Shown: positions 47,482 through 60,640 of the stretch, in pieces
Numbering within the stretch: position 1 is the first letter of the stretch
Layout: the number at the start of each line of letters is the position of its first letter
Origin: Rossellomorea sp. BNER
GTDB taxonomy: Bacteria; Bacillota; Bacilli; Bacillales; Bacillaceae_B
NCBI GenBank assembly: GCA_024213275.1
Contig: JANAVG010000014.1
Location: 62,001-126,000, forward strand
Length of the DNA: 64,000 nucleotides
Reading direction: 5' to 3'
Notes under the pieces: model-generated
What the model saw: only the letters and a program-made list of their open reading frames with translations
Database searches by the model: none
Told to the model about the DNA's origin: nothing
Translations under genes and position numbers: made by a program

Positions 47482-48455
47482 ACTTACAGAAACAGCCTAG
47501 TGTTGTCATTATTGGAGGAGGAACAGGGCTTCCAGTCTTGCTCAGGGGGCTGAAAAAGTTCCCTGTGGACATTACCGCTATTGTGACTGTTGCGGACGAT
47601 GGTGGAAGTTCTGGTCGTTTACGAGATGACCTGCAGATCCCGCCTCCAGGTGACATTCGAAATGTCTTAGCCGCTCTTTCAGAAGTCGAACCGCTTGTGG
47701 AACAAATGTTTCAGCATCGCTTTGAAACATCCAATGAACTAGCCGGTCATTCCCTTGGTAATTTAATCATTGCTGCCTTAACATCGATTACAGGTGATTT
47801 CGTACATGCAATCCAAGAAATGAGCAGGGTATTGAATGTGAGTGGGAAAGTTCTTCCGGCTGCTAATCAAAGCGTTGTCTTAAACGCAGAAATGGAAGAT
47901 GGAACGATTGTGTCAGGCGAATCTAAAATTCCATTTTCGGGCAAAAAAATCAAAGAGGTTTTCTTAACTCCGAAGTCAGTCGAACCGGTTCAAGAAACGA
48001 TTAACGCCATTCGAAATGCTGACCTTATTATCATTGGTCCTGGTAGTTTATATACGAGTATTTTGCCGAATCTTCTCGTTCCCCAAATTGGGAATGAAGT
48101 TCGAAAGGCAAAAGCTCAAAAGGTTTATATATGTAATATTATGACTCAAGCTGGCGAGACATTAGATTTTACAGCCAGTGATCATGTGACGGCACTTAAT
48201 CAACATATGAAACGTCCATTTATTGATACGATACTTGTAAACAACGAGCAGGTCCCGGAAGAAATTCAAATCCGCTATCAAGAAGAAAAGGCTAAGCCTG
48301 TTATTTTTGATATTGAAAAACTGACAGCTATGGGTTTAAATGTCCTTTTTGATGAAATCATTTCATATGAAAATGGTTATATAAGACATGATACTGAAAG
48401 GGTAGCTGAAATCATATACTCTTTATTAGAGAAGAAAGATCAAAACATCATATAG
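47478..48455 (+). CDS. yvcK: Gluconeogenesis factor YvcK/GlmR
   Basis: A 325-residue CofD-like protein. It starts [21 protein letters not shown] with the UDP-sugar-binding glycine loop, followed by [15 protein letters not shown] and [13 protein letters not shown], and late [16 protein letters not shown]. In B. subtilis it binds UDP-GlcNAc and stimulates GlmS, steering carbon to the wall during gluconeogenic growth. It is translationally coupled with rapZ. Confidence 0.95.
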   Translation: MNLQKQPSVVIIGGGTGLPVLLRGLKKFPVDITAIVTVADDGGSSGRLRDDLQIPPPGDIRNVLAALSEVEPLVEQMFQHRFETSNELAGHSLGNLIIAALTSITGDFVHAIQEMSRVLNVSGKVLPAANQSVVLNAEMEDGTIVSGESKIPFSGKKIKEVFLTPKSVEPVQETINAIRNADLIIIGPGSLYTSILPNLLVPQIGNEVRKAKAQKVYICNIMTQAGETLDFTASDHVTALNQHMKRPFIDTILVNNEQVPEEIQIRYQEEKAKPVIFDIEKLTAMGLNVLFDEIISYENGYIRHDTERVAEIIYSLLEKKDQNII

Positions 48456-48495
48456 AAGATTCAAGCGCAATCGTTTGTCTTTAGGAGGTGAGGGG

Positions 48496-49446
48496 ATGTC
48501 GTTTGCATCTGAAACCAAGAAGGAACTTACTAACTTAGAAGTAAAAGAATGCTGTTCGAAAGCTGAATTGTCCGCACTCATTCGGATGAATGGTTCGCTT
48601 TCGTTTTCCAATCGTTCACTGATCGTAAATATTCAAACAGAAAACGCTGCCATTGCTCGTAGGATTTATATATTATTGAAAAAAGGGTACGACACCCCTG
48701 TAGAACTGCTTGTGAGAAAGAAAATGCGGTTGAAAAAAAACAATGTTTACATCGTTCGATTAAATGAAAACTCAAAAGAAATATTAGAGGATCTTCAAAT
48801 TTTAGGAGAAGGATTTACCTTTATTCATGACATCTCTGAAAATCTAGTGAAAAAGAAATGTTGTAAACGTTCCTATCTAAGAGGTGCTTTCCTTGCAGGG
48901 GGATCTGTTAATAATCCTGAAACATCCTCCTACCATCTAGAAATTTTCTCACTCTACGAAGAACATAATCAAGCATTGTCCCAGTTAATGAATAGCTTCG
49001 GACTAAATAGTAAGATTCTAGAACGAAAAAAAGGATTCATTACCTATTTAAAAGAAGCAGAAAAAATAACGGAGTTTCTTAATGTTGTAGGGGCTCACAA
49101 TGCATTATTACGATTTGAAGACGTACGAATTGTTAGAGATATGAGAAATTCAGTTAATCGTCTGGTGAATTGTGAAACAGCCAATCTAAATAAAACGATT
49201 GGGGCTGCCTTAAGACAAGTAGAAAATATCCGATATATAGAACAAACCGTAGGATTGCAAGTACTACCAGATAAATTGAGGGAAATTGCTGAATTAAGAG
49301 TAACCTATTCAGATGTCACACTCAAAGAATTAGGGGAAATGGTATCGGGAGGATCGATAAGTAAGTCTGGTATTAACCACCGTCTCCGTAAAATTGATCA
49401 GATTGCAGAGAAGTTACGAGCTGGTGAAAATATAGGGGCAAAGTAA
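48496..49446 (+). CDS. whiA: DNA-binding protein WhiA
   Basis: A 316-residue protein with an N-terminal two-part LAGLIDADG-like domain ([39 protein letters not shown]) and a C-terminal helix-turn-helix ([22 protein letters not shown]). WhiA binds DNA and in B. subtilis affects cell division and chromosome segregation. I chose ATG 48496 behind TTTAGGAGGTGAGG over the TTG-like frame upstream. It follows yvcK after a 40-bp gap. Confidence 0.95.
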   Translation: MSFASETKKELTNLEVKECCSKAELSALIRMNGSLSFSNRSLIVNIQTENAAIARRIYILLKKGYDTPVELLVRKKMRLKKNNVYIVRLNENSKEILEDLQILGEGFTFIHDISENLVKKKCCKRSYLRGAFLAGGSVNNPETSSYHLEIFSLYEEHNQALSQLMNSFGLNSKILERKKGFITYLKEAEKITEFLNVVGAHNALLRFEDVRIVRDMRNSVNRLVNCETANLNKTIGAALRQVENIRYIEQTVGLQVLPDKLREIAELRVTYSDVTLKELGEMVSGGSISKSGINHRLRKIDQIAEKLRAGENIGAK

Positions 49447-49475
49447 CGCGAACATATTGGGGAGGAGAATGAAGA

Positions 49476-49733
49476 ATGGTTGAAAAACAAGTACAAGTGA
49501 AATTGAAAACAGGCTTACAGGCAAGGCCAGCTGCACTATTCGTACAGGAGGCGAACCGATTTTCATCTGAAATCTTGTTAGAGAAAGACGGGAAGAAGGT
49601 CAATGCCAAAAGTATCATGGGGTTAATGAGTTTAGCCATAAGCTCTGGATCAACGATCACCCTCTTTACGGACGGCAGTGATGAAGATGAAGCCATTAGA
49701 GCTTTAACGGAATTTATCCAAAAAGAAGACTGA
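49476..49733 (+). CDS. crh: Catabolite repression HPr-like protein Crh
   Basis: An 85-residue HPr paralogue. The PTS-active His15 of HPr is replaced by Gln15 (TGLQARPA), while the regulatory Ser46 is kept (NAKSIMGLM). Crh is therefore not a sugar phosphocarrier: phosphorylated on Ser46 by HprK (encoded at 31328), it assists CcpA in catabolite repression. GGGGAGGAG precedes ATG 49476. It ends the cluster; a two-way terminator separates it from clpP. Confidence 0.96.
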   Translation: MVEKQVQVKLKTGLQARPAALFVQEANRFSSEILLEKDGKKVNAKSIMGLMSLAISSGSTITLFTDGSDEDEAIRALTEFIQKED

Positions 49734-49744
49734 AATGAATAAGA

Positions 49745-49780
49745 AAGGAGGATGACTCTTATCAGGTCATCCTCCTTTTC
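49745..49780. terminator. Bidirectional terminator between crh and clpP
   Basis: Stem AAGGAGGATGA / TCATCCTCCTT around CTCTTATCAGG, with T on the plus side and A on the minus side, so it can serve both converging genes. Confidence 0.9.
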
Positions 49781-49791
49781 TAAAGCTTCGA

Positions 49792-50388
49792 TTATTTATT
49801 ATTTGATTCATTACGAGTGATAATTCGATCGATCAAGCCATATTCCAATGCTTTTTCCGCTGTCATGAAGTTATCACGATCTGTATCTCGGGCAATGACA
49901 TCAATTGGTTGACCTGTGCGCTCTGACAAGATCGTGTTTAGTTTTTCACGTAGGAAAAGGATGCGCTTAGCGGCAATTTCAATTTCTGTTGCTTGCCCTT
50001 GTGCTCCACCTAATGGTTGGTGAATCATCACTTCACTGTTTGGAAGAGCTGAGCGCTTTCCTTCTGCTCCAGCAGCCAATAGGAATGCTCCCATTGAAGC
50101 AGCCATCCCAATACAAATAGTATGTACATCAGGTTTAATGTATTGGATAGTATCGTAAATCGCCATCCCTGCCGTAATGCTTCCACCAGGACTATTAATG
50201 TAGATAGAAATGTCCTTTTCAGGGTTATCAGATTCAAGGAAAAGCAATTGAGATACAATTGAATTTGCCACATTGTCATCAATTGCACTACCAAGCATAA
50301 TGACTCGGTCTTTCAAAAGACGTGAGTAGATGTCATATGCACGCTCACCGCGGTTTGTTTGTTCAATAACTGTCGGAATTAAGTTCAT
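49792..50388 (-). CDS. clpP: ATP-dependent Clp protease proteolytic subunit
   Basis: Serine peptidase core of ClpXP and ClpCP, 198 residues. The catalytic Ser is in [11 protein letters not shown] near residue 97, the His in [15 protein letters not shown] near 122, and the Asp in DTDRDNFM near 171. The start at 50388 has GAGGAGG upstream. It is transcribed toward crh from a sigma-A promoter overlapped by a CtsR operator, so it should be induced by heat and protein stress. Confidence 0.98.
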   Translation of the reverse strand: MNLIPTVIEQTNRGERAYDIYSRLLKDRVIMLGSAIDDNVANSIVSQLLFLESDNPEKDISIYINSPGGSITAGMAIYDTIQYIKPDVHTICIGMAASMGAFLLAAGAEGKRSALPNSEVMIHQPLGGAQGQATEIEIAAKRILFLREKLNTILSERTGQPIDVIARDTDRDNFMTAEKALEYGLIDRIITRNESNNK

Positions 50389-50432
50389 TCTTATTTCCTC
50401 CTCTTATCATATCAATTGTAGATTGTAATGTA

Positions 50433-50461
50433 ATCATACACTGTTGGTCAATAAAGGTCAA
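50433..50461 (-). promoter_or_regulatory. Sigma-A promoter of clpP
   Basis: On the minus strand: -35 TTGACC (50461-50456), a 17-bp spacer, -10 TATGAT (50438-50433). Confidence 0.88.
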
Positions 50462-50462
50462 A
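50446..50462. promoter_or_regulatory. CtsR operator of clpP
   Basis: GGTCAATAAAGGTCAAA matches the CtsR heptad direct repeat (A/GGTCAAA-NAN-A/GGTCAAA) at all but one position and covers the -35 of clpP, so CtsR would block RNA polymerase. Confidence 0.9.
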
Positions 50463-50603
50463 CGAATTGCTACCTATCTATGTACCTTTTTCTCGACAAT
50501 CCTCTCTCCATAATACCCATTTTTGTCCTTTTTAAACAGGTAAAAGCTATTGCAATAACGATTTTTCTCCATTATAATAGGTTATCGTACAGCAAAAAAA
50601 CAT

Positions 50604-50675
50604 GCCCTCGTGGTGCAACGGATAGCACGTGAGATTCCGGTTCTTAAGATGGGGGTTCGATTCCCTCCGAGGGCG
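50604..50675 (+). tRNA. tRNA-Arg (anticodon CCG)
   Basis: The acceptor stem GCCCTCG pairs with CGAGGGC; D arm GTGC...GCAC; anticodon stem TGAGA / TCTTA around loop TTCCGGT, giving anticodon CCG; T arm GGGGGTTCGATTCCCTC. CCA is not encoded. A single tRNA-Arg gene next to clpP is also found in B. subtilis. Confidence 0.94.
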
Positions 50676-50705
50676 TTACCATTAGGAAAACAAATTGAAA
50701 GCAAA

Positions 50706-50740
50706 AAGCCACGTTCTGCCAAAACAGAACGTGGCTTATT
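50706..50740 (+). terminator. Terminator after tRNA-Arg
   Basis: A 13-bp perfect stem AAGCCACGTTCTG / CAGAACGTGGCTT with loop CCAAAA, then TATTTTC. Confidence 0.82.
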
Positions 50741-50778
50741 TTCATAAAAAGGAGATCTCCTCTATTAGAGTAGTCCTT

Positions 50779-51251
50779 TTAACTTACATCATGATTCACA
50801 AATATTTTCTCCTGCCATTTGTGATAGGCATAGAGAATGAGTGAAATAAAAACGGTAATTAAAAAATATTAAAATGGTGAAATATTTTTAAACTCAGCAA
50901 CTCCAAATTTAAGTAAGAAACTTTTGATCACAACATAGGATAAAAGAAAATCCATTATGATGTTTGCGAGTAAAAATAATAAAATACGGTGAGAGGTAAT
51001 CTGAACACCCAAAATATGCCCATAGCGGAAATTCCATATGCAAAGCTTACGTCGGTGATATAACCCCAAGGAACGATTGATATATGTATAGTCCACCATT
51101 CGTAATGGTAGGCAATCTGAAAAATAATCGACAGTAAAAATCAAGAGAAAATCGTTACGGGCATAAAACGCTTAATCGTTTTTCGATGGACAAAAAATAA
51201 TGAAAACCAAGGAAGTACAAGAATAATCCATAATAACATTTGAATACCCAA
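50779..51251 (-). pseudogene. Decayed multi-span membrane protein gene (CBO0543-like family)
   Basis: Reading the minus strand from TTG 51251 (AGGAG just upstream) gives LGIQMLLWIILVLPWFSLFF and MPVTIFS, then an in-frame TGA at 51143-51141, then IIFQIAYHYEWWTIH and VPWGYITDVSFAYGI. Near 51000 a frameshift moves the homology to HRILLFLLANIIMDFLLSYV. A TAA at 50871-50869 is followed in the same frame by YFLITVFISLILYAYHKWQE to the final stop at 50779. About 157 codons with three disruptions. Intact relatives of this pattern occur in Bacillaceae as unknown membrane proteins; the family name is from memory. The rest of the gap to rpoN (51252-51494) shows no gene. Confidence 0.75.
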
Positions 51252-51494
51252 GATATTGCCACTCCTAATAGAAGAATACCTATATTATTTGGTGTGAAAA
51301 GAAAAACATGCAATTTTCATCAAATTTATTTAAAAGGATTTATGGCGAACGTAAATAACGGCGTCAATCGCATAGACATCGTACTTATCATCATTTTATT
51401 TCCACATAATTTTTAACAGAAAGCGCGCTGTAACAAGTTATTTCCATACACGAAGCTATGAATCTAGTGTAAAATAAGTGTTGGGGGGGATCAT

Positions 51495-52802
51495 ATGAAA
51501 CTGCAAGCTGGATTATGGCAACAGCAAACATTAAAACTTAATATGACTCAGGAGCTATCACAAGCCATCACCCTTCTTCAGTATACTTCCCTTGAGTTGA
51601 ATGCTTTTTTAGATAGCAAAGCCCTTGAGAATCCTTTAATAGATATTGACCCACCTCAAACTTCGGTAATGGATTCACCTCACTATAGAAGGAAAACCAC
51701 TACCAATTATGATCATCAGGATTGGATCGAACAAATTTCTGTTAACCATGAAACTTTAACAGACTACCTATATGCTCAATTAGATTTGAAATCGCTTTCA
51801 AGCGAAGAAATGAAAGTCTTGTCTACCCTTTTTGAAGAACTTGATGAAAATGGATACTTGCCCAAAGATATAAAAATAAAGGGACTACAGGATTGGGAGA
51901 TTGAAGGATTTATTCATACCCTACAAGGTTTAGAACCTGCCGGGGTAGGGGCACGAACATTACAGGAATGCCTTCTTCTTCAAATTGATAGAGAAGAAGC
52001 TGCTCCACCTTGCACAAAAGAGGTCATTCTCCATCATTTTATAGAATTTGGAGAAAGGCGTTGGAAAGAAATAGGAAAGAACTTGAATATAGAATTATCA
52101 GAAATTCAAGCAATTGCAGATTATGTAAGGGGCCTAAATCCTAGACCGGGTTCAGAATTTATTGTTGACCAGCCTTCCTACATTACACCTGAAGTACTTG
52201 TTTCAGTAGAAGGGGATAGTATATTTGTAAAGCTGTTTGATGGTACAGTGACTAAAGTAAAATATAATGAAGAGTATCGAAAGCTTTTCCAAAATAAAGA
52301 TGATCCGGCAGTCAAACAATTTTTAAAGGAAAAAGAACAAGACTTTGAATGGATTATCAACAGCTTAAGACACCGGAAAGAAACGATTTTAAAGGTAAGT
52401 CAGGCTATAGTGGAACATCAACAACCTTTCTTCTTGAAAGGACCACAATATTTGCAGCCCCTTACGTTAAAAGATTTATCTAATGAAGTAGGAGTACATG
52501 AGTCAACAGTTAGTCGGGCTGTAAAAGGTAAATACATGCAGACTCCATTTGGAACGTTTGAGCTTAAATTTTTCTTTTCTTCTGCTGTTAAAACTTCCTT
52601 GTCTGATTTAACGTCATCCACAGGAGTGAAGAATGAAATCGTTCAAATGGTAAAAGACGAAGATAAGAAGAGGCCATTATCCGACCAGAAAATTGCCGAT
52701 ATCCTAAAGGAAAAGGGAATCGTAGTCTCAAGAAGGACGGTAGCAAAATATCGAGACCAACTAGATATTCCGTCTTCTTCGATTAGAAAAAGATACGAGT
52801 AA
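51495..52802 (+). CDS. rpoN: RNA polymerase sigma-54 factor
   Basis: Sigma-54 (SigL), 435 residues. The N-terminal region I is glutamine- and leucine-rich (GLWQQQTLKLNMTQELSQAITLLQ split), followed by the core-binding region, the helix-turn-helix DLSNEVGVHESTVSRAVKGKY, and the RpoN box SRRTVAKYRDQL at the C-terminus. The acidic region II is short, as in Gram-positives. It directs transcription of genes with -24/-12 promoters and needs enhancer-binding activators, none of which is encoded here. The start ATG 51495 has GGGGGGGA upstream. Confidence 0.97.
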   Translation: MKLQAGLWQQQTLKLNMTQELSQAITLLQYTSLELNAFLDSKALENPLIDIDPPQTSVMDSPHYRRKTTTNYDHQDWIEQISVNHETLTDYLYAQLDLKSLSSEEMKVLSTLFEELDENGYLPKDIKIKGLQDWEIEGFIHTLQGLEPAGVGARTLQECLLLQIDREEAAPPCTKEVILHHFIEFGERRWKEIGKNLNIELSEIQAIADYVRGLNPRPGSEFIVDQPSYITPEVLVSVEGDSIFVKLFDGTVTKVKYNEEYRKLFQNKDDPAVKQFLKEKEQDFEWIINSLRHRKETILKVSQAIVEHQQPFFLKGPQYLQPLTLKDLSNEVGVHESTVSRAVKGKYMQTPFGTFELKFFFSSAVKTSLSDLTSSTGVKNEIVQMVKDEDKKRPLSDQKIADILKEKGIVVSRRTVAKYRDQLDIPSSSIRKRYE

Positions 52803-52811
52803 GGTGAAAAT

Positions 52812-53051
52812 ATGAGAACGGTCATTTTTTATACTAGAAAACAATGTCCTTTATGTGTAGAAGCCAAACAAATGCTTACACTAATACAAGAAGATATACC
52901 TTATAAATTAGTGGAGAAAGATATTGATGGAGACGATGATCTAACAGAGCAATTTGGATTAATGATTCCTGTTGTTCAAATCGATGATGAAATCGTTCAA
53001 TATGGGCAGATTGATTATTTTACTATTCGTAAACGTTTACAAGAAAAATGA
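52812..53051 (+). CDS. Glutaredoxin-family thiol protein
   Basis: A 79-residue thioredoxin-fold protein with the redox motif CPLC (RKQCPLCVEAKQML) near residue 11 and the cis-Pro in LMIPVVQIDD. It is shorter than classical glutaredoxins and its partner is unknown. It follows rpoN by 9 bp and so is probably co-transcribed with it. The cggR promoter begins 13 bp after its stop. Confidence 0.88.
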   Translation: MRTVIFYTRKQCPLCVEAKQMLTLIQEDIPYKLVEKDIDGDDDLTEQFGLMIPVVQIDDEIVQYGQIDYFTIRKRLQEK

Positions 53052-53064
53052 TAAGATAAGTTAG

Positions 53065-53093
53065 TTGAATTAAGGTTCATCACCTGCTAGAAT
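53065..53093 (+). promoter_or_regulatory. Sigma-A promoter of the cggR-gapA operon
   Basis: -35 TTGAAT (53065-53070), a 17-bp spacer, -10 TAGAAT (53088-53093); start expected near 53100, upstream of the CggR operator. Confidence 0.85.
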
Positions 53094-53131
53094 AATTATT
53101 GAAGGCAGGGATGAATTTTTTTTGGAGGTCG

Positions 53132-53167
53132 CGGGACATAATATGTCTATACGGGACATTAATTGAC
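53132..53167 (+). promoter_or_regulatory. CggR operator
   Basis: CGGGAC-N6-TGTC-N4-CGGGAC-N6-TGAC, matching the B. subtilis tandem operator with one changed base. It lies about 32-67 nt after the expected start, so repression would act by blocking elongation, as known for CggR. Confidence 0.93.
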
Positions 53168-53193
53168 CAACGAACTTTAGCGAGGAGTTTTCT

Positions 53194-54216
53194 ATGCAAT
53201 CAATGATTGATATACAAAAAAGATTATTACCAGACCTGCTTGAAACTATGCAAAAGCGGTATCATATTTTGAGATCCATTCGGTTTATGGAACCCGTCGG
53301 CAGGAGAAGCTTAGCTGGTTCCCTTGGTTTAACAGAACGAGTACTTCGTGGCGAAGTGGAATTTCTGAAGGACCAAGACCTCATTGAAATTAAGACTTCC
53401 GGGATGACGATTTCAGAAGAGGGAAGAAAACTTCTTTATCAACTGGAAGAAATGATGAGAGAGGTTTCGGGAATAAACGAATTGGAAACAAAATTAAAAA
53501 ATTTGCTTAATCTCCATGATATCGTCATTGTTCCTGGGAATAGCGATGAGTCACCTTGGGTAAAAGAAGAATTAGGAAGAGCCACTGCACAAAGTATGAA
53601 ACAACAGTTAATAGGAAAGAATATCATCGCTGTCACTGGTGGTTCAACAATGGCGTCCGTTGCAAAAAAGCTCACACCTGATTTTTCGGAGAACGAAACA
53701 TTATTTGTCCCAGCAAGAGGTGGGATTGGAGAGGACGTAAAGAACCAAGCAAACACCATTTGTGCAAAAATGGCTGAAAGAACGGGAGCTAAACATCGTG
53801 TTCTTTATGTTCCTGATCAAGTAAGTAAGGAAGTTTATCAATCCTTTTTAAAGGAACCTGCCATAAAAGAGGTTTTAAACCTTATCACCTCGGCTAATAT
53901 TGTACTGCATGGGATTGGTGATGCGATTACGATGGCCGAACGTCGAAAGACAGATTTAGAGGATTTCAAGAAAATCCAAAATGGGAAAGCCGTTGGAGAA
54001 GCCTTCGGATATTATTTTGATGAAGAAGGAAAAGTCGTACATAAAGTGACGACGATTGGCCTTCAGCTTGAAGATTTATGTGAGATTCCTAATGTCATTG
54101 CCGTTGCAGGCGGCAGCTCTAAAGCAAAGGCGATTCAAGCCTATTTCAAGAGTGCTCCACACTCGACCGTATTAATCACGGATGAAGGAGCAGCAAAGCA
54201 GCTTTTAAAAGGATAA
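53194..54216 (+). CDS. cggR: Central glycolytic genes regulator
   Basis: A 340-residue SorC-family repressor. The N-terminal helix-turn-helix (GRRSLAGSLGLTERVLRGEVEFLKD) is followed from about residue 90 by a sugar-phosphate isomerase-like domain with IIAVTGGSTMASVA, VPARGGIGED and VLHGIGDAITMAERR. It represses its own operon and is relieved by fructose 1,6-bisphosphate. AGCGAGGAG precedes ATG 53194; the operator lies just upstream. gapA follows 58 bp later. Confidence 0.95.
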   Translation: MQSMIDIQKRLLPDLLETMQKRYHILRSIRFMEPVGRRSLAGSLGLTERVLRGEVEFLKDQDLIEIKTSGMTISEEGRKLLYQLEEMMREVSGINELETKLKNLLNLHDIVIVPGNSDESPWVKEELGRATAQSMKQQLIGKNIIAVTGGSTMASVAKKLTPDFSENETLFVPARGGIGEDVKNQANTICAKMAERTGAKHRVLYVPDQVSKEVYQSFLKEPAIKEVLNLITSANIVLHGIGDAITMAERRKTDLEDFKKIQNGKAVGEAFGYYFDEEGKVVHKVTTIGLQLEDLCEIPNVIAVAGGSSKAKAIQAYFKSAPHSTVLITDEGAAKQLLKG

Positions 54217-54259
54217 CCCTTTTGAAATATAAAATTTAAATACATCCTTAACACATTAA

Positions 54260-55282
<1,023 letters not shown>

Positions 55283-55342
55283 TTTTTAATTCCAAAAGTA
55301 TATCCTATTTAAAGGATTGTGACACGCTTTTTAGACTTTTAA

Positions 55343-55371
55343 TGGATAAATTGTGTAACAACCTCTATAAT
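55343..55371 (+). promoter_or_regulatory. Possible internal promoter upstream of pgk
   Basis: -35 TGGATA (55343-55348), a 17-bp spacer, -10 TATAAT (55366-55371). B. subtilis has a constitutive promoter at the same place, letting pgk-eno escape CggR control. Confidence 0.65.
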
Positions 55372-55382
55372 GAAAAGGGATG

Positions 55383-55414
55383 AAGGGGAGAGGGATTGTT
55401 CCCTACTCCCCTTT
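55383..55414 (+). terminator. Leader hairpin with T run ahead of pgk (attenuator-like)
   Basis: AAGGGGAGAGGGA pairs with TCCCTACTCCCCTT across a TTG(T) loop and is followed by TTT. It begins only about 5 nt after the expected start of the internal promoter, so it may lower read-through from gapA or stabilise the 5' end of the pgk mRNA. Confidence 0.6.
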
Positions 55415-55475
55415 TTGCTTTTTAACAATACGGAAGCTTGCATGCTTTCTAAGAACAAGAGGAGGGCCTTTTGAA

Positions 55476-56660
55476 ATGAATAAGAAAAGTATTAAGGATG
55501 TTGAGTTAAAGGGTAAACGTGTTTTCTGTCGTGTGGATTTCAACGTTCCAATGTCTAATGGAAACGTTACAGACGACACGCGGATCCGAGCAGCTTTACC
55601 TACTATTCAGTATTTAGTAGACCAAGGTGCTAGAGTTATTCTGGCGAGTCACTTGGGCCGTCCTAAAGGTCAAGTAGTAGAAGAATTACGTCTGACTCCA
55701 GTAGCAAAGAGACTTTCTGAGTTGCTTGACAAAAATGTGGCAAAAGCCAATGAAGCCTTTGGGGAATCAGTACAAGCAGAAATTAAAAAGCTTTCTGATG
55801 GGGACGTCTTATTACTTGAGAACGTTCGATTCTATGAAGGTGAAACGAAGAATGATCCAGAGCTTGCAAAAGAATTTGCTGCTTTAGCAGATGTTTACGT
55901 TAATGATGCATTTGGAGCAGCTCACCGTGCCCATGCTTCAACCGAAGGAATTGCCAAGCATATACCAGCCGTTGCTGGACTATTAATGGAAAAAGAACTT
56001 GAGGTTTTGGGAAAAGCCCTATCGAATCCTGAAAGACCTTTCACTGCTATCATTGGTGGTGCAAAAGTAAAAGATAAAATCGGTGTGATTGATCATCTTC
56101 TTGATAAGGTAGATAATCTAATCATCGGTGGCGGACTTGCTTATACTTTCGTCAAAGCACAAGGGCATGAGGTTGGGAAGTCGCTGCTTGAAGAAGATAA
56201 AATTGATTTAGCAAAACAATTTATGAAAAAGGCAGAAGAGAAAGGCGTTAAATTCTACATGCCTATAGATGCAGTCGTTGCAGATGATTTCTCAAACGAT
56301 GCTAATAGTAAGAATGTGGATATCGATTCGATTCCAGCAGATTGGGAAGCATTAGACATTGGACCCAAAACAAGCGAATTGTTTAAAGATGTAATCCAAA
56401 GCTCGAAGCTCGTTGTCTGGAATGGCCCAATGGGTGTATTCGAATTAGAATCCTTTGCGAACGGCACAAAAGCCGTTGCAGAAGCACTAGCTGATGCAAC
56501 AGATACATACTCTGTCATCGGTGGGGGAGACTCTGCTGCAGCTGTTGAAAAGTTTGGTCTTGCTGATCAAATGAGTCATATTTCGACAGGTGGAGGCGCT
56601 TCACTTGAATTTATGGAAGGGAAACAACTTCCAGGAGTTGTCGCCTTAAACGACAAATAA
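55476..56660 (+). CDS. pgk: Phosphoglycerate kinase
   Basis: Makes ATP from 1,3-bisphosphoglycerate. The 394-residue protein starts [24 protein letters not shown], has [17 protein letters not shown] and, in the ATP domain, [14 protein letters not shown] and [14 protein letters not shown] chose ATG 55476 after AGAGGAGGG; the frame is open back to 55380 but that part covers the leader hairpin. tpiA follows after 15 bp. Confidence 0.98.
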   Translation: MNKKSIKDVELKGKRVFCRVDFNVPMSNGNVTDDTRIRAALPTIQYLVDQGARVILASHLGRPKGQVVEELRLTPVAKRLSELLDKNVAKANEAFGESVQAEIKKLSDGDVLLLENVRFYEGETKNDPELAKEFAALADVYVNDAFGAAHRAHASTEGIAKHIPAVAGLLMEKELEVLGKALSNPERPFTAIIGGAKVKDKIGVIDHLLDKVDNLIIGGGLAYTFVKAQGHEVGKSLLEEDKIDLAKQFMKKAEEKGVKFYMPIDAVVADDFSNDANSKNVDIDSIPADWEALDIGPKTSELFKDVIQSSKLVVWNGPMGVFELESFANGTKAVAEALADATDTYSVIGGGDSAAAVEKFGLADQMSHISTGGGASLEFMEGKQLPGVVALNDK

Positions 56661-60279
<3,619 letters not shown>

Positions 60280-60285
60280 TGAATG

Positions 60286-60327
60286 AAAAAAGAGCTGATT
60301 CCAAATATTTGGAATCAGCTCTTTTTT
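60286..60327 (+). terminator. Terminator of the glycolytic operon
   Basis: A 21-bp perfect inverted repeat: AAAAAAGAGCTGATTCCAAA pairs through an AT centre with TTTGGAATCAGCTCTTTTTT. It directly follows eno. Confidence 0.95.
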
Positions 60328-60397
60328 AGTATTGTGACAGGAGTAGTTGCAGAGGCGGGGTTGTGGTGGTGGCGAATTTTGTATAAATTTGTCGAAC

Positions 60398-60502
60398 GGT
60401 CAATATATTGTCTTCAACGGACAAATAAATACTGATATCGGATGAATTAATTAGATATACGGACAAATTAACTGCGTTTTTGGACAAATAAATTAGACCG
60501 AA
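60398..60502. repeat. Phased GGACAAAT array, exact 21-bp period
   Basis: Five units start at 60398 (GGTCAATA), 60419 (GGACAAAT), 60440 (GGATGAAT), 60461 and 60482 (GGACAAAT), each exactly 21 bp apart. It shares its motif and its opening GGTCAATA unit with the array at 14752-14855. Confidence 0.9.
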
Positions 60503-60520
60503 ATCGATTATAGTATATAG

Positions 60521-60640
60521 ATTGTACGATAATCAGCAATAATTGCATCGACACAAACCATAATTGCACGAGAATTTGATTTATTGCACGGAAAACTCTA
60601 TTAATTGTACAAAAGTGAAATTAATTGCATCTTACACCAA
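60521..60640. repeat. Phased ATTGCACG array, 20-21 bp period
   Basis: Six motif starts at 60521 (ATTGTACG), 60542 (ATTGCATCG), 60563 (ATTGCACG), 60583 (ATTGCACG), 60604 (ATTGTAC) and 60624 (ATTGCATC); spacing 21, 21, 20, 21, 20. It directly follows the GGACAAAT array and runs up to the end of the convergent HAD gene. Together they fill the 361-bp gap. Confidence 0.88.

Noticed and set aside
50869..51144. Intact 91-residue minus-strand gene
   Set aside because: Only its last third matches membrane-protein patterns; the first two thirds lie out of frame with the recognisable protein (YHYEWWTIH, VPWGYITDVSFAYGI). It is a fragment of the pseudogene.
50604..51494. Integrated element using tRNA-Arg as attachment site
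   Set aside because: No integrase gene and no repeated tRNA 3' end were seen downstream; only a decayed membrane-protein gene is present.
60398..60640. CRISPR array
   Set aside because: The repeats are only about 8-12 conserved bp with a 20-21 bp period, the units diverge, and no cas genes are present. Real CRISPR repeats are longer with spacers of 30 bp or more.
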